Below are positions 53,105 to 63,675 of a DNA stretch of 64,000 nucleotides, one piece after another. The DNA comes from Branchiostoma floridae (lineage: Eukaryota > Chordata > Leptocardii > Amphioxiformes > Branchiostomatidae): NCBI RefSeq assembly GCF_000003815.2, contig NC_049980.1, forward strand, positions 32,761,212-32,825,211, given 5' to 3'. Made by a program: the position numbers and the translations under genes. How positions within the stretch are numbered: the stretch's first letter is position 1; every line of letters begins with the position of its first letter. The notes under the pieces were generated by a model. That model did not search any database and was not told the DNA's origin. It was given only the letters and a program-made list of their open reading frames with translations.

Positions 53105-53243
53105 CAATCAATTCTGCCCAAGAAGACCAGTCGGGGGACTGGTAATAAGCATTAAGAATCCTGTGTATAGTGACCACCTGTCCAAGGAGACCAGACCTTA
53201 TTGGTCCCCTAAGTGGTCTCCCTGGGCAGTTTTAAGTGTACTG
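53105..53243. mobile_element. Family-F MITE fragment
   Basis: 'attctgcccaagaagacc' and 'ggtctccctgggcagtttt' form inverted ends, and 'gtgaccacctgtcc' is shared with other copies. It ends about 25 bp before the exon-f acceptor. Confidence 0.65.
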
Positions 53244-53268
53244 TTATAGGACTCTTCTTACACCCCAG

Positions 53269-53309
53269 GCCAACCAACCAAAGCACGCTCATGGTCACCA
53301 ACAAAGGCG
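53269..53309 (+). CDS. Unidentified gene, exon f (candidate)
   Basis: 41 nt between a good acceptor (ttcttacaccccag) and donor (GGCG|gtaaga). It enters in phase 2 from exon e and reads R-PTNQSTLMVTNKG, leaving in phase 1. LRPTNQS echoes LRPTSQS after the C-x-C-x2-F of module two, suggesting that the third module continues. The exon carrying the expected C-x2-C-x-H half was not found. Confidence 0.5.
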
Positions 53310-53319
53310 GTAAGAAAAA

Positions 53320-53860
53320 AAGGTGTTGCCGCTACATCACACGATTTACGCAACGCCCCCTTCTCTCATGATCCTGCACGCCGGCTCAGTCAAGGCCATG
53401 TAATGCAGCATATGTGCTGCCTGCCCATCCCCCTGTACCATCCAGATAGGGACTTCGGGGATCCTGGTGAAAGTTTTGGGTCAATCTTCTCGAAAATGTC
53501 AATCCCTTATTGAGACCCGCGAGTTACAGCTCAATATGGCATTTCACCTGGTCCACTGGTTTTCTATAGTCCGTATTACCCCTCCCCCTATCTCGCATTC
53601 ATACCTGTCAGGTTTATAAAGTCTCAGCGTCGGAGATTTGTCGGGAAAAGGGCAGGCCCGAGTCACTGGGCCGTGCAGCGAATTGGAGCCGCGCGAGGCA
53701 GGGCTTTGTGCAAAATTGAGGCTAGACGCGGGGCTCAAGACCAATTTCGCACCGTGTACCCGGCAGATTTAGCAGTGTTTGTCTCAGCACGGCTTCTTGA
53801 CATCCCTTAAGAAAAGGTTATCAACTTTTTGCTCAAATGCCGAGACCAACTGACTGAAGT
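53320..53860. promoter_or_regulatory. GC-rich single-copy island, possible conserved element
   Basis: Unique CpG-containing sequence (ctcagcgtcggagatttg; ggccgtgcagcgaattggag) in an intron, without a sensible frame. Function is inferred from composition and lack of repeats. Confidence 0.25.
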
Positions 53861-53889
53861 TATTCTTTGGGACAAGCGTTCGCCATTGT

Positions 53890-54290
53890 ATTATATGGAT
53901 ATAGATAACGTATGCTTTCTACATGTTACTGTTAGCATTAGGTTAATAGTAAACTAGTGAATCCTACATATATATATATATATATTCCAGGGATACTAAC
54001 TTATTACTCAAACACTGATAGCAATGGCTGTAGTGATTCTGACTTGAGACAAATTTTCACTATTACATTCAATATAGATGCTAATCATTACTACTACTAC
54101 TACTACTACTACTGCTGCTACTACTACTACAAATGTATAGATAATACACATCTTTTTTGCTATTTACATGTAGCTATTAAGCATGAGTTTGATAGTCCCA
54201 GGATATGAACTTATTACTCAAACACTGATAGCAAATGGCTGTGATGCTTTGGGACAAATATTCACCCTTAAATTGATATAGAGAACAATC
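53890..54290 (+). repeat. ~205-bp tandem duplication with TA and TAC microsatellites
   Basis: 'aacttattactcaaacactg' followed by 'atagcaa' and 'tggctgt' recurs at about 53998 and 54207. Between the copies is a TAC/TGC tract (54086-54133). A TA run is at 53969-53986. Confidence 0.75.
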
Positions 54291-54539
54291 CATCAAGAAG
54301 CAACAGATGGAGAGAAGGGTGCAGTACTACTCTGACCTCATGGAGAACAAACATCAGTTTATCTACTATCTAGCTTCATGTATTTTCATACAATGTCATG
54401 TAGCTAGATAACAGTAAACTTTCTTGTATATATAGTGACAACTAAATGTATCTAGTCTAGGGTCACCAACGTTTCATTCAAACAGCAATTGCCTGCTGAT
54501 TTTTTAGTAAAAACGTTCAGCCTTACATCAAATTGTTTG

Positions 54540-54960
54540 AACCTTTCTTTATTGATGAAAGCTCAAATCGGCCTGCAGGCCGCTTTTCATTGAGGTCATG
54601 AGGGAAGAGGCAAGGGTCAGACAAAGTATATAACAGAGATACAGTTTACATCGTTTAGAGTCCTTATAAGTCCTATAAGTCTGTATACACAATTTACATA
54701 CATACAAAATACATGATAGAAACTGCTACATGATTCAAGTCTGTTCATTTTGGCCGTTCCCATTACTTTAAGAGTCTCTTAAAGGAACATGGATTTGTTT
54801 GTTTGTCTCAGCCTGTATTTATTCATGAAAGTTCATAGCAGCAGAAGAGGTAAGGGTCAGACTAGGACAGAATGTAGATGCACATTTACTTGATTAAAGT
54901 CCAAATAGATCCGCAAAACATACAATCCAAATGAATCCGTAAACAAATCACACACAAATA
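54540..54960 (-). mobile_element. Two LINE 3'-end fragments
   Basis: About 54545-54720 contains 'gatgaaagctcaaatcggcc' and 'gcaggccgcttttcattgag'. About 54818-54960 is a related, shorter unit ('tattcatgaaagttcatagc...ggtaagggtcagac'). Both look like reverse-oriented 3' ends of one LINE family. A third trace is at 23580. Confidence 0.5.
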
Positions 54961-55054
54961 CTCTTTATCTATGATTGAACAGTAGTCTGACATTTAAGTT
55001 ATCCTCAGTAAAACCTGTTGTAACATAAGTAACATCATCATTTTCCAATGGCCC

Positions 55055-55315
55055 TTCACGGGTATGGACAAGTCCAATAGTCTGATTGTCCAGGGCAAGT
55101 GAAAGTGCCATTGGACAAGCTCAGGTCCTACCCCACTTGCCCAATAAATTTCTCGCTGATTGCATGTCATGGTCTTTTTGTTTGTTTTTCCCCGGATCAC
55201 TGCTAATTTTGAATTTTAAAATTTTAATTAAATTCCAAAACAAGCGAAAAGTAAAATTTTTTGTACTCGCCCAAAAGGACATGTGATTATAGAAAACTTA
55301 TCCAACCCTGCCTCA
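55055..55315. mobile_element. Family-C TIR element, degraded copy
   Basis: 'tatggacaagtcc' near the left and 'aaaacttatccaaccctg' at the right match family-C ends. Inner 'cacttgcccaa' and 'actcgccc' are typical. Confidence 0.65.
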
Positions 55316-55322
55316 GACGAAG

Positions 55323-55422
55323 NNNNNNNNNNNNNNNNNNNNNNNNNNNNNNNNNNNNNNNNNNNNNNNNNNNNNNNNNNNNNNNNNNNNNNNNNNNNNN
55401 NNNNNNNNNNNNNNNNNNNNNN
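55323..55422. other. Assembly gap (100 N)
   Basis: Exactly 100 N, the conventional length for a gap of unknown size. Exons of the plus-strand gene could be missing here. Confidence 0.99.
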
Positions 55423-56325
55423 TAGGTATCCCGACGTAAGAACTCTGGATGGATTGTGATGATATTTGGTATGTGGGTTATCTTGGAGAAAAGGTCAAGG
55501 TCTATTGTCCCCCTTGCTTGCCTCTAGGCTCAACACAGTTGACTAGAGCCCTTTCTTTTCAACACAAGGGAGCCTAAAAAGTGCTTGCTTTTTACCTGGC
55601 AGTGCATGAAAAATGGAGGTGTTGTTTCCCTGTGTTTCCTCCATTGTATTTTTGGTCAGCAAAACTTAAGAACCTCTTGATGGTTTGTGATATGTGGGTC
55701 GTTCTAGGGATGATGAAGGTCATGGTCAGTTTTGGGCCACCTGTTGGCTGTCCTTGGTATTGCAGCGGAACAGCTGACATGGCATGTACAAGGCCAAGCA
55801 CCCTGCAGTTGCGCCACACGACCCCACCTTTTGTCATTATAAGAGATCAAACTGGTGTGCTGGCTGCTTTTTGTTGGTTCTACAAGGGAAACATGGCATA
55901 GATACAAATCACATGATTTAAGTGTTACTCTGTCCTGTACTGTTGCAGCAATAGTTTCAGTTTTGGTGTAATCTTTCTTGTGTTGTGTTGTGTTTTAAAT
56001 TGATAAATAAATGGGTGCTGCCATTTCTGATTGCAGCACTCCCATGGAAATCAGTTGTTGACAACTGAAGGGACCACCCTGCTAGATTGATAGATAAGAA
56101 ATAGATTAAACAAATAAATGAGCAAGAAAAGATAAGAATGAGAGACAGACATGATTATCCAGGCATAAGTGCTGTCCATGGTGCTGAATTCCCGTGTTCT
56201 TGCATGTCTTCGTTCCTTGGGAAGGCCTGTGCATTTCAAGAAAAATACATAAAAATGTATTATGCCTCACAGTAATGATGTGGCATGGATACGTCAATGT
56301 AGGTTAGACATCCCGGTAATAAGAT
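55423..56325. other. Repeat-like DNA after the gap
   Basis: 'ggattgtgatgatatttgg...atgtgggttatcttggag' and 'ggtttgtgatatgtgggtcg' (about 55680) are diverged copies of one unit about 235 bp apart. No exon is recognised. Confidence 0.4.
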
Positions 56326-56327
56326 TT

Positions 56328-56562
56328 GCCAAAAAGTAGTTACTCAAGCAACTGGATAGAATTTTGGAAACGGTCAGACGTTTAAACAACGTTTTGGAAA
56401 TATGAAATTGTCTTCATGCATAGTTAGTATGCAGAGTGTAAAAGACCAGTTTCTTCCAGATCACTTCAGTGTCACTGACGAAAACTGGTGGATTCCAGTT
56501 GAAACGTCTGACCGTTTCCAAAATCAAATCCAGTTTCTTGAGTAACTGCTCTTTGGCAGATG
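56328..56562. repeat. Foldback inverted repeat
   Basis: 'gccaaaaagtagttactcaag' territory with 'ttttggaaacggtcagacg' on the left is inverted as 'cgtctgaccgtttccaaaa' with 'cttgagtaactgctctttgg' on the right. A fragment of the same text (gccaaaaagcagttaccc) lies in the first unit of the satellite at about 51303. Confidence 0.8.
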
Positions 56563-56753
56563 TGGCATAGGTTTTGAAGATAAGTGAAACCATGTACTCC
56601 TTAACGGTGGAAAAGTCTGACATTTCAACTTCAAAACAGACTCTGAGGGCTGTACTAAGGTACCAGGGCCGTCTCCAGCTTTAGTTATGTTACCTTCACA
56701 GAAGGGAACATATTGTTTTTGCTTTGTTTCTTCTTCTTTTCCGCGCAAATAAG

Positions 56754-56793
56754 GTCAACGACCTGGACCAGACGGCTATCACCATGGTAACCG
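56754..56793 (+). other. Candidate exon g, weak
   Basis: 40 nt after a long pyrimidine tract (ttcttcttttccgcgcaaataag), ending ACCG|gtaaag. In phase 0 it reads VNDLDQTAITMVT. In the phase-1 frame required by exon f it reads differently (QRPGPDGYHHGN). The phase conflict makes inclusion doubtful. Confidence 0.2.
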
Positions 56794-58610
56794 GTAAAGT
56801 AGCAGGTACCATGTGGTGTTCAGTTACATAATGTAGCAAATGTCAGATCTAGAGGGGCTCGGGTCACTACATTTAGAAATGTGTTCAAATAAGAATGAAC
56901 AAAACAGTTGCCAGTGTTAGACTACAACATGTGAAGGTAACATTCTGTATTTGCTTGCAAATATTACCTTTCTAGTTTTTTTTAATTCAATGTTGGAGCC
57001 AATGTTGTTGATGTTTCTTGTAAAATCTGTTACGTTAAGCTAATAAAGTAAGTTTTATTGCAAATTCTTGCCCGAGGGCTAACTGCAAGTGACAAACAAT
57101 GACATACAAATAATGGTAAACAGTATACTAAGCGACTACTCTAGTCTAACTTAAACTAGTTAAAGATGTACCTTATTGGGTTTGTCTTCTTTTTCTGAGA
57201 CAGAGGATCCCACTTTTTCTGTAATGTGTGGGTTTTGCGACGTTAAAAGGAGAGTAGTTTTCTTTTTATCAATTTCATGTACTGAAGCTCAAATTTTTGG
57301 GTTGGGGTGAAATATTTATCCATCGCAACAAGCAAATTTCTGTTCCAGGACGGAGGGACAGGTCCTAGAGCCCTGCTTGGAATACACAATTTCAGTTAGT
57401 GAAATTCAATACATCATGCAGTAAGATGCAAGTTTTCCATCCTGCCTCAGTTTTCATCTGGACCGCTTGGTAAATTCTTAGTTTCAAATTTCCGTGAACC
57501 AACGGAATGAAGTTCTTTGGCCTTACCTGAGAAAGTTTCTGACAGTTTCTCTGGGGATTTGCGGGCAGACAGCTAAATCCTGAAATGTATGGAAAGTCTC
57601 CTCCACTGGATCTGACGTCTGCTGTCCAGAAAATTATATTTCCTTATCTAAAGGCGTCTGTGTCGTGGACGAGAAAGGAGACCCACCTCTGCATCGTAGC
57701 GCAGAAGATCGGGAGATCTCTCCCAGACTGCGCACAATAGGTGGTAACAATTTGTTCTTGCACTCGTACTCATTGCCGCGACACCTTCTGAGGCAGAAAT
57801 GAATCAAGACTTCACAGCCAATCGATCTGTAGCCGATGATTTGTTGTGAGGAACGAATGACCATGAGGGAACTCCATATCAGTAAAATGTCTGTTTCTTT
57901 ATCGCAAGAACATATGTGCCCTAAAAGTGTACAATACTTATTATAAGCATTGTTTGGGAGATTGACATGTACATCATAGTCTTTGTTATGAAAGTGGGTG
58001 GGGGGGGGTCCATTTTTTCAGGTGCTACAATAATTTTGATTACAGCACGAATTTATGTCCGTCCAGGGAGGAAGAGGAAAAGTAAGTTAGTAAGTACAAA
58101 TGTATAACATTTCTACCTATCCCAGTATATAAAATGCAAAGGCAAGTGTTTTCAAAGTTTCGTATCCATATACATTTTGCAATGAGACCACAGTAATTTG
58201 CATTCTCTTTATTTTTTACATGTCACCTGTTTGGAAATGCATGAAAAAGCAGCAGATAATTTCAATGCCCTTACTTCAGCTCCTGGAGATTTAACGCTGC
58301 AGTGTGGAGACAGTGGAGTGTTTGCAGTAGTTTTTAGTTCGCAGTTGAAACAAGTTGGATAGAAGACTGCACAAGCATTTCTTTGGTGGTACAGTGGACA
58401 GGTTACCACCAGAAATGTCCATCACCCGGATGGAGGCCTGGCAAACCTCCATACCGTATCAGCCACACGAAAGGGTATGTCACCCAGTAAGGGGCGGTAT
58501 AACCCTGCCGTGACATGTGCGAACATGTGTGTATGGCGGCTTTGAAAAGGTATTCTTTGACACCTGTTCCGCCATACCCTCCATTGCCATCGTATATGGA
58601 GAATCCTAAT
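56794..58610. other. Repeat-bearing DNA, no clear gene
   Basis: About 57040-57130 is a retroposon 3' end ('aagttttattgcaaattcttgcccgagggctaa'). About 57290-57380 is a family-G-like end. 57500-57530 is a family-D trace. 57640-57860 is a GC-richer unique patch. None gives a supported exon. Confidence 0.4.
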
Positions 58611-58735
58611 AAATAAACATGAAACTGGCTCGCCGTCCCAGCGATCAGCACCAAACTTGACCAAAGGCCCCCTGACAGGTCGCCAGAGGTTACCACAACA
58701 ACTGTGACATACTGCTGCTGTAGAAATCTCAACAT
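58419..58735 (-). other. Minus-strand 110-codon open frame at the head of a tandem array
   Basis: The frame includes SGDLSGGLWSSLVLIAGTAS, a hydrophobic helix-like stretch, and YGGTGVKEYLFKAAIH. The GLW..L.IAG segment lies in the unit that is repeated downstream on the plus strand (58851-59240). No domain is recognised. It could be an exon of a minus-strand gene or chance. Confidence 0.25.
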
Positions 58736-59240
58736 TTACAGAAGATTTACACTTCTTTTGACATAGAGGTTTTTTTTATAACATTTACAATAGATCTACA
58801 CTTAAGACTTGTGTTTTTTTTTCTCTCAAATTTTGCAAACTTTGCGTGACTAGCCGCCCCAGTGATCACCACCAAAGCCCCTCTGACAGGTTTACGAGAG
58901 GTTACCGTAAAATCCGTGACATACTACTGCGGTGGAAATCTCAACATTTACAGTAGATGTACACTTATTTTTTCAAAGACTTGTGTTTTTTTTCTCAAAG
59001 TTTGGAAACTTTGCGTGGCTAGCTGCTCCAGCGATCACCAGCAGACTTGACCAAAGCCCCTCTGACAGGTTCGTCAGAGGTTACCACAAAAACTGTGAAG
59101 TAAAACTCCTTTACAGTAGATGTACACTTATTTTTTCAAAGACTTGTGTTTTTTTTCTCAAAGTTTGCAAACTTTGCGTGGCTAGCTGCTCCAGCGATCA
59201 CCAGCAGACTTGACCAAAGCCCCTCTGACAGGTCGGCCTT
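58611..59240. repeat. ~150-220-bp tandem repeat, four units
   Basis: 'agcgatcacca' or 'agtgatcacca' followed by 'ccaaagcccctctgacagg' and 'gaggttacc' recurs at about 58640, 58858, 59031 and 59192. 'gtagatgtacacttattttt' and 'tcaaagacttgtgtttttt' are shared between units. Lengths vary by internal deletion. Confidence 0.88.
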
Positions 59241-59700
59241 GTCCAGACCGTGGAAAATGGGCTTCTCTTATCGGCAGCGCCCCATGTCATCCCAGGAGCC
59301 CCGACGTGATCCCGCCAACAAAAACCGCCTAAGCCCGACAGCATCCCAAAAAATAATAACACATCATTCATAGGTCCTTCACACAAAGTTTTCCAGCTAG
59401 AAAATTAGTTTTCTTTGACAGGCAAGTGGCAGGGATACATTACCGCATGAGCACATTATGTCCAGTCTTATCTGAGATCCGCGGGTCCATGCACTGGCAC
59501 CCACTTTATCTCCCGCACAAAGAGCCGTAATCCAGTTACCCCAGTCCAGCCTATCAGCGGTGTCAACCCCCAGCCAGGTTGCACCGCTTAATCCGACGTG
59601 TCATCCCCAAATTTATGGCACGGAAGAGTTGGTCTGAGGGCCGTGGCCAGATCGCCGCGATGGCTCCTTTCTGGTCATTTTTCCCTGCAACAATGCGATG
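59241..59700. promoter_or_regulatory. GC-rich single-copy island, possible conserved element
   Basis: Unique, CpG-rich sequence (gcagcgccccatgtcatccc; cgacgtgatcccgcc; gatctgagatccgcggg-like text) next to the array. It resembles the other islands in composition. Regulatory role is inference. Confidence 0.25.
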
Positions 59701-60074
59701 ATGATGGAATGTATTGAGTAAATAGTGTCAGACATTTTTTGCAAAGTTTCGATATCGACTGCCTCTTATCCCTACGCGAAACTTCCCGCAGGGATTCGAA
59801 GTTTGCACGGGTTGGGTGGTGAGAAGTTGCTGCTGGGTCACCAGAGCTTTCTGATAGATGCAGCAACAACTTGCAGCTGTGGACGTATACCCAAGAAGTT
59901 TTTTTTACAGATTTCAGAGACTAGCTGGGTATTTCAGAGTTTTCCTTTTCTTGGGGCCTTGCAGAGTTACAAGGGAAAAGGACAAAAAAACTTAAAAACA
60001 GACTAACTAAATCGGTATCTCCCTATCTATAATTAGATTAGATGTAAACACAATGCCAGTCTACAGCAGTCCTG

Positions 60075-60535
60075 ACTAGGGGTTGGTACAAAAAATTTAG
60101 GTACAGGTATGGTCCAGGTCCAGAGGGTCAGGTCCCGCTCTAAACCTAAACCTGGACCTAACTGTATGTGAAAACTTGTGAATGGGCGATGATAGTCCAT
60201 TTTGCTACATATGATTCTGTTTGGTGGAGTTTCCGAAATCCGCTGTCATTTTAAACTTCTATCTTCATGTAGAAAACACCAACTGCCTCTGTTATAGACC
60301 AAGTTTGACTGTAGTAACTTGGTTAAAGTGACTATATCAACTAGTACTGTCCTCTACTTTGCTCTAGGTATTCTCTTGGACTGATAAGTCCCAAAACACA
60401 TGCTGCCAGTATTATCTGTTCATTTTCTAACCGGTCCAAAAACTGGTTCTTTTTTAGGTCCGGTTTTCCTGGACCGGTCCAACACAAGAAATGTTTTTAC
60501 GGTGTACCGGTACCCACCTGACTGATATTTGATTC
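60075..60535. mobile_element. Family-I TIR-like element
   Basis: The left 'aggggttggtacaaaaaa...ggtccaggtcc' and right 'ggaccggtccaacaca...gtgtaccggtacccacctg' ends are imperfect inverted repeats. A degraded copy is at 36198-36600. Confidence 0.6.
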
Positions 60536-60764
60536 TACCTGACAGCCTTACACTCCACAGTGATGGCGAGTGTAAAACATGTGACAGAACAAGCTTAGAC
60601 AGCCCACATGATTAAAGGTTGAAACATGATCTCTGACAGCTTGGATATCAAATAACAAGTAGCAAAACTGGCCATGGGTGAGCTCCTGGCTCATGTTACT
60701 TCCTGTCCTATATGTGATGTCATCCTGAATGCACCCTGGTCCTCCTTGTCAATGGATTTACATA

Positions 60765-61000
60765 TGATGTGGCATTGTTTGGCCCAAACCCCAGAAGTAC
60801 TGGGTTTAAAACCGCTGATATGCCCCTGATGTTGTGGTCTGAGAGCACTTTACACAATTTTCCTCACTTCACTCAGGTGAAAATGAGTACCTAGCTTTGG
60901 TTAGGGCCGTCCTTTGGATAGGATGTTAAATGGAGGTCCTGTGTTTGTCTCTTGGCCACAAATGGGGCAATTACTGTTGTATTGAGGTCACCTAAGTGGT
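60765..61000 (+). mobile_element. tRNA-derived SINE
   Basis: The head has 'tggcattgtttggccc' and 'agtactgggtttaaaacc'. The body has 'ttcctcacttcactcaggtgaaaatgagtacc' and 'ggttagggccgtcctttgg'. A GAGT microsatellite follows shortly downstream. Confidence 0.7.
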
Positions 61001-61041
61001 GTTGACTGGCAGCTCACTCCAGATCCTTGTGTTTGTGAATT

Positions 61042-61180
61042 GGAGTGGGTGAGTGAGTGAGTGAGTGAGTGAGTGAGTGAGTGAGTGAGTGAGTGAGTGA
61101 GTGAGTGAGTGAGTGAGTGAGTGAGTGAGTGAGAAAGAGTGGGTGAGAAAGAGTGGGTGAGAAAGAGTGGGTGAGAGAGA
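61042..61180. repeat. (GAGT)n microsatellite
   Basis: Over twenty GAGT units (61047-61131), then variant GGGTGAGAAAGA units. It gives a spurious minus-strand SLTHSLTH frame. Confidence 0.95.
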
Positions 61181-61389
61181 GAGAGCGTGACCTGGTAGTT
61201 CACTGTGTGAGTGAGAGTGAGTGAAAGTGAGTGAGTGGCCTTAGTACATTTTAAAAACAACAAAGTAATTATAAGACATTTAACTGGAAAGAACTGCATT
61301 TTTCATGCTTGTAGATTGCTAGTTTCTCTACACTATACATCAAAAAGTGTCAGCATTGAAGTTCTTGTCAGGACACCTCTTCAACATGC

Positions 61390-62235
61390 AAGACAGTTGT
61401 CGTGGGACTAATAAAGGGAATCAAGTTTACATTGCAGGATAATGTCAGGAGAACAAAATGTCATAAAGACGTGGCCTTGCGGTTATCCGGTAATTCCGAG
61501 ACTCACCCTCTCCGGTGCCAGTCCAGCCATTGGGCAGTGGAGTGTGCCGAAAACCAATTTTCCAGAAAACCTGCCCATCTCCGTGACACCCTGCCAACAA
61601 TACACAATAAGCTCAGGCACCCTGGGAAATTGAAAGATTAAAGTTCTACTGTGAATATGACACACCTCCCTACTTTACATGCTGAACAGGGGAAAAACAG
61701 TGTACTGCTTTCCACATGCGATTACTGACGGCAGCTTTGAAGCATTTATCCTCAAAGTGGTCGCAAAATTAAACAGAAAGGTGCCAAGATGTGTAATTAT
61801 ACTAGATTTTGAAGTGATATCCCTGTAGCTCAACTGGTATCTGTATCTATGTAGCTGGTATAACCACCTTTTGGCATAACACACCAGCTGGTAGCAGCCT
61901 GAAATAAAGTTGAGGTAACTGGGAGACCCCGGTTCAAACCTGAGTAAGGTATCTCGGTTGGGGCTGCGCCTATCTTTCAGAAGGGACTTAAACTGGGGCT
62001 CCTGCATTTGAGAAGATGCCTCGAGCACGCTAAAGGGGGAAGAGCTAGCAATCTCTCCCTGTAAAGATTTACTCTGATACTGAAACTGCAAGGAAATTTT
62101 CTGGCTAGTTACATATCTGCCCAATCTGAATTAACAACTTACAGTGTGCCAGAGGACAGCAATCTCTCCTGATGTGTGGGTACCCGATCTGACAGTAAAG
62201 CTTGACGACTTTTGGTAACTTTCCATCAAACAGAG
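61390..62235. other. Unique patch plus SINE-like sequence
   Basis: 61450-61640 is GC-richer and unique. About 61815-62035 has tRNA-like boxes ('tagctcaactgg', 'cggttcaaacc') widely spaced, with 'gaagggacttaaactggggctcc' after them, a probable diverged SINE. No exon is recognised. Confidence 0.35.
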
Positions 62236-62704
62236 CAGAGCTTTATTAACCCAAAATTATGACAACTATAGGAGTCAGTGACTTTGATATGTTCAATGGG
62301 TTTGTATTCTTGCATCCCATGTTGTAGTATTGACCTACCAGTTCATTAGACAGTAAAGAGGAGTGATGGATGTCCAGACGAAGAGATCGATTTGTCTTTG
62401 AATATTGTTTACCTGGATCCGAAAATAATTTCATCAGGTTGGTAGGACATTTAGTGTTTTCTTTTAGACAACCAGTTGATCTTACCTGATGACATTTCAA
62501 TGCCTGCCAGACTTCTGAGGAGGATGTCAGCAGGTAAGATTAACTGGTGGTGTACAAGGAAATTCTGCTATCCTGTTCACTTGCACGTCTTACCTTCGTT
62601 TTCTTCAACATTCAAATAAACCCGTTTGTAAACTTCACAACAAGGCATCAATCATTGGCAAGTCTTTTAGATGGGACAAGCCAGGAGCAGCTGAATGCAT
62701 TAAG
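62236..62704. other. Nothing recognised
   Basis: No gene or repeat could be supported. Confidence 0.4.
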
Positions 62705-63124
62705 CAGGGCTCGAAATACCACCTGTATATGCAGGTTAGTGCAGGTGAAATTGGAGCTGTGCAGGTACTAGTATTTCTGGCGTCTACCTGTACCTAACCT
62801 GCACTGATCCTTGTACTTGGTTTTAGGCATAAATGTCCTATGATGTAGGTCTATGTGGATTGCAGTCTACATTGTCATTTTCCTTGCGTAGTGTCATAGT
62901 CTTCATAGACTGACTGATAGTAATATGTGGATTGTTGTCAGCATCATTTACTCTTACCACCTATTAAAAATAAAATAAAAAAATAAAAATGGTTCCTGAA
63001 CAATTTTAGTATGATCCATAATTCCTAAATTCAGAGTAGTGCAGGTAAAATTTGTCTGATGCATGTAATTTTCAGTGTTACCTGCACCAGTGCAGGTATG
63101 CAGAAAGAAGTATTTCGAGCCCTG
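62705..63124 (+). mobile_element. Family-B TIR element
   Basis: Starts cagggctcgaaataccacc and ends tatttcgagccctg. It is longer than other copies because of about 100 extra interior bases (about 62870-62935). Confidence 0.8.
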
Positions 63125-63497
63125 ATATGTTAAGGCACTTCCTCACTGCTCGATGAAAGACTGGCGCACCTTGCTCGACGGAGGTCAGGTCTGGTACTCG
63201 TTATTACAGCAGGAGATTCCAGCCTCGAGCAAGCAAGGTCACGACTCCAGTCAGCGCTGGTTACAGTGGTCGGGTGCGGTGTCATCCACGGGGGTACTGG
63301 AGCGTCATAAGAGTATGTGGAGAATGACAACCTCATGAGGGATGACTGCAGTGTGCAAGATGTCGCGGTAGGAGGGATGAATCTACTCTACTATATACCA
63401 CATCATAAGACATCATAAGACACGAGTTGTGGTCCCAAGGCATCATCTGAATATTACACGGATTTGCTCTGTTTTTCTATGGACATTTCTAATCTTA
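63125..63497. other. GC-richer unique DNA
   Basis: 63150-63345 is open in frames on both strands (61 and 68 codons) but without a recognisable motif. It may be an exon of an adjacent gene or unique non-coding DNA. Confidence 0.3.
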
Positions 63498-63675
63498 TAC
63501 AGTAGAAGCCAATTAATTGCACAACGGATTAACGCACACTTCTGTTAACTGCACGGAATCCCGAAATCCCAAACCGGTGCGGTCCAGCTAGATAACTTCG
63601 CATTATTGCACCAGCTGGATAATTGCACGAAATGCAGTGGCAAATAGGCCGTGCCTTTAAGCGACTTCTACTGTA
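63498..63675. mobile_element. Family-K MITE (TACAGTAGAAG ends), pogo-like
   Basis: Starts tacagtagaagcc and ends cgacttctactgta. TA flanks a CAGTAGAAG terminus, as in Tc1/mariner-pogo elements. Inner 'attgcac'/'gtgcaat' style pairs are present. No transposase. Confidence 0.75.

Noticed and set aside
60988-61299. SLTHSLTH-repeat protein on the minus strand
   Set aside because: A pure translation of the GAGT microsatellite.
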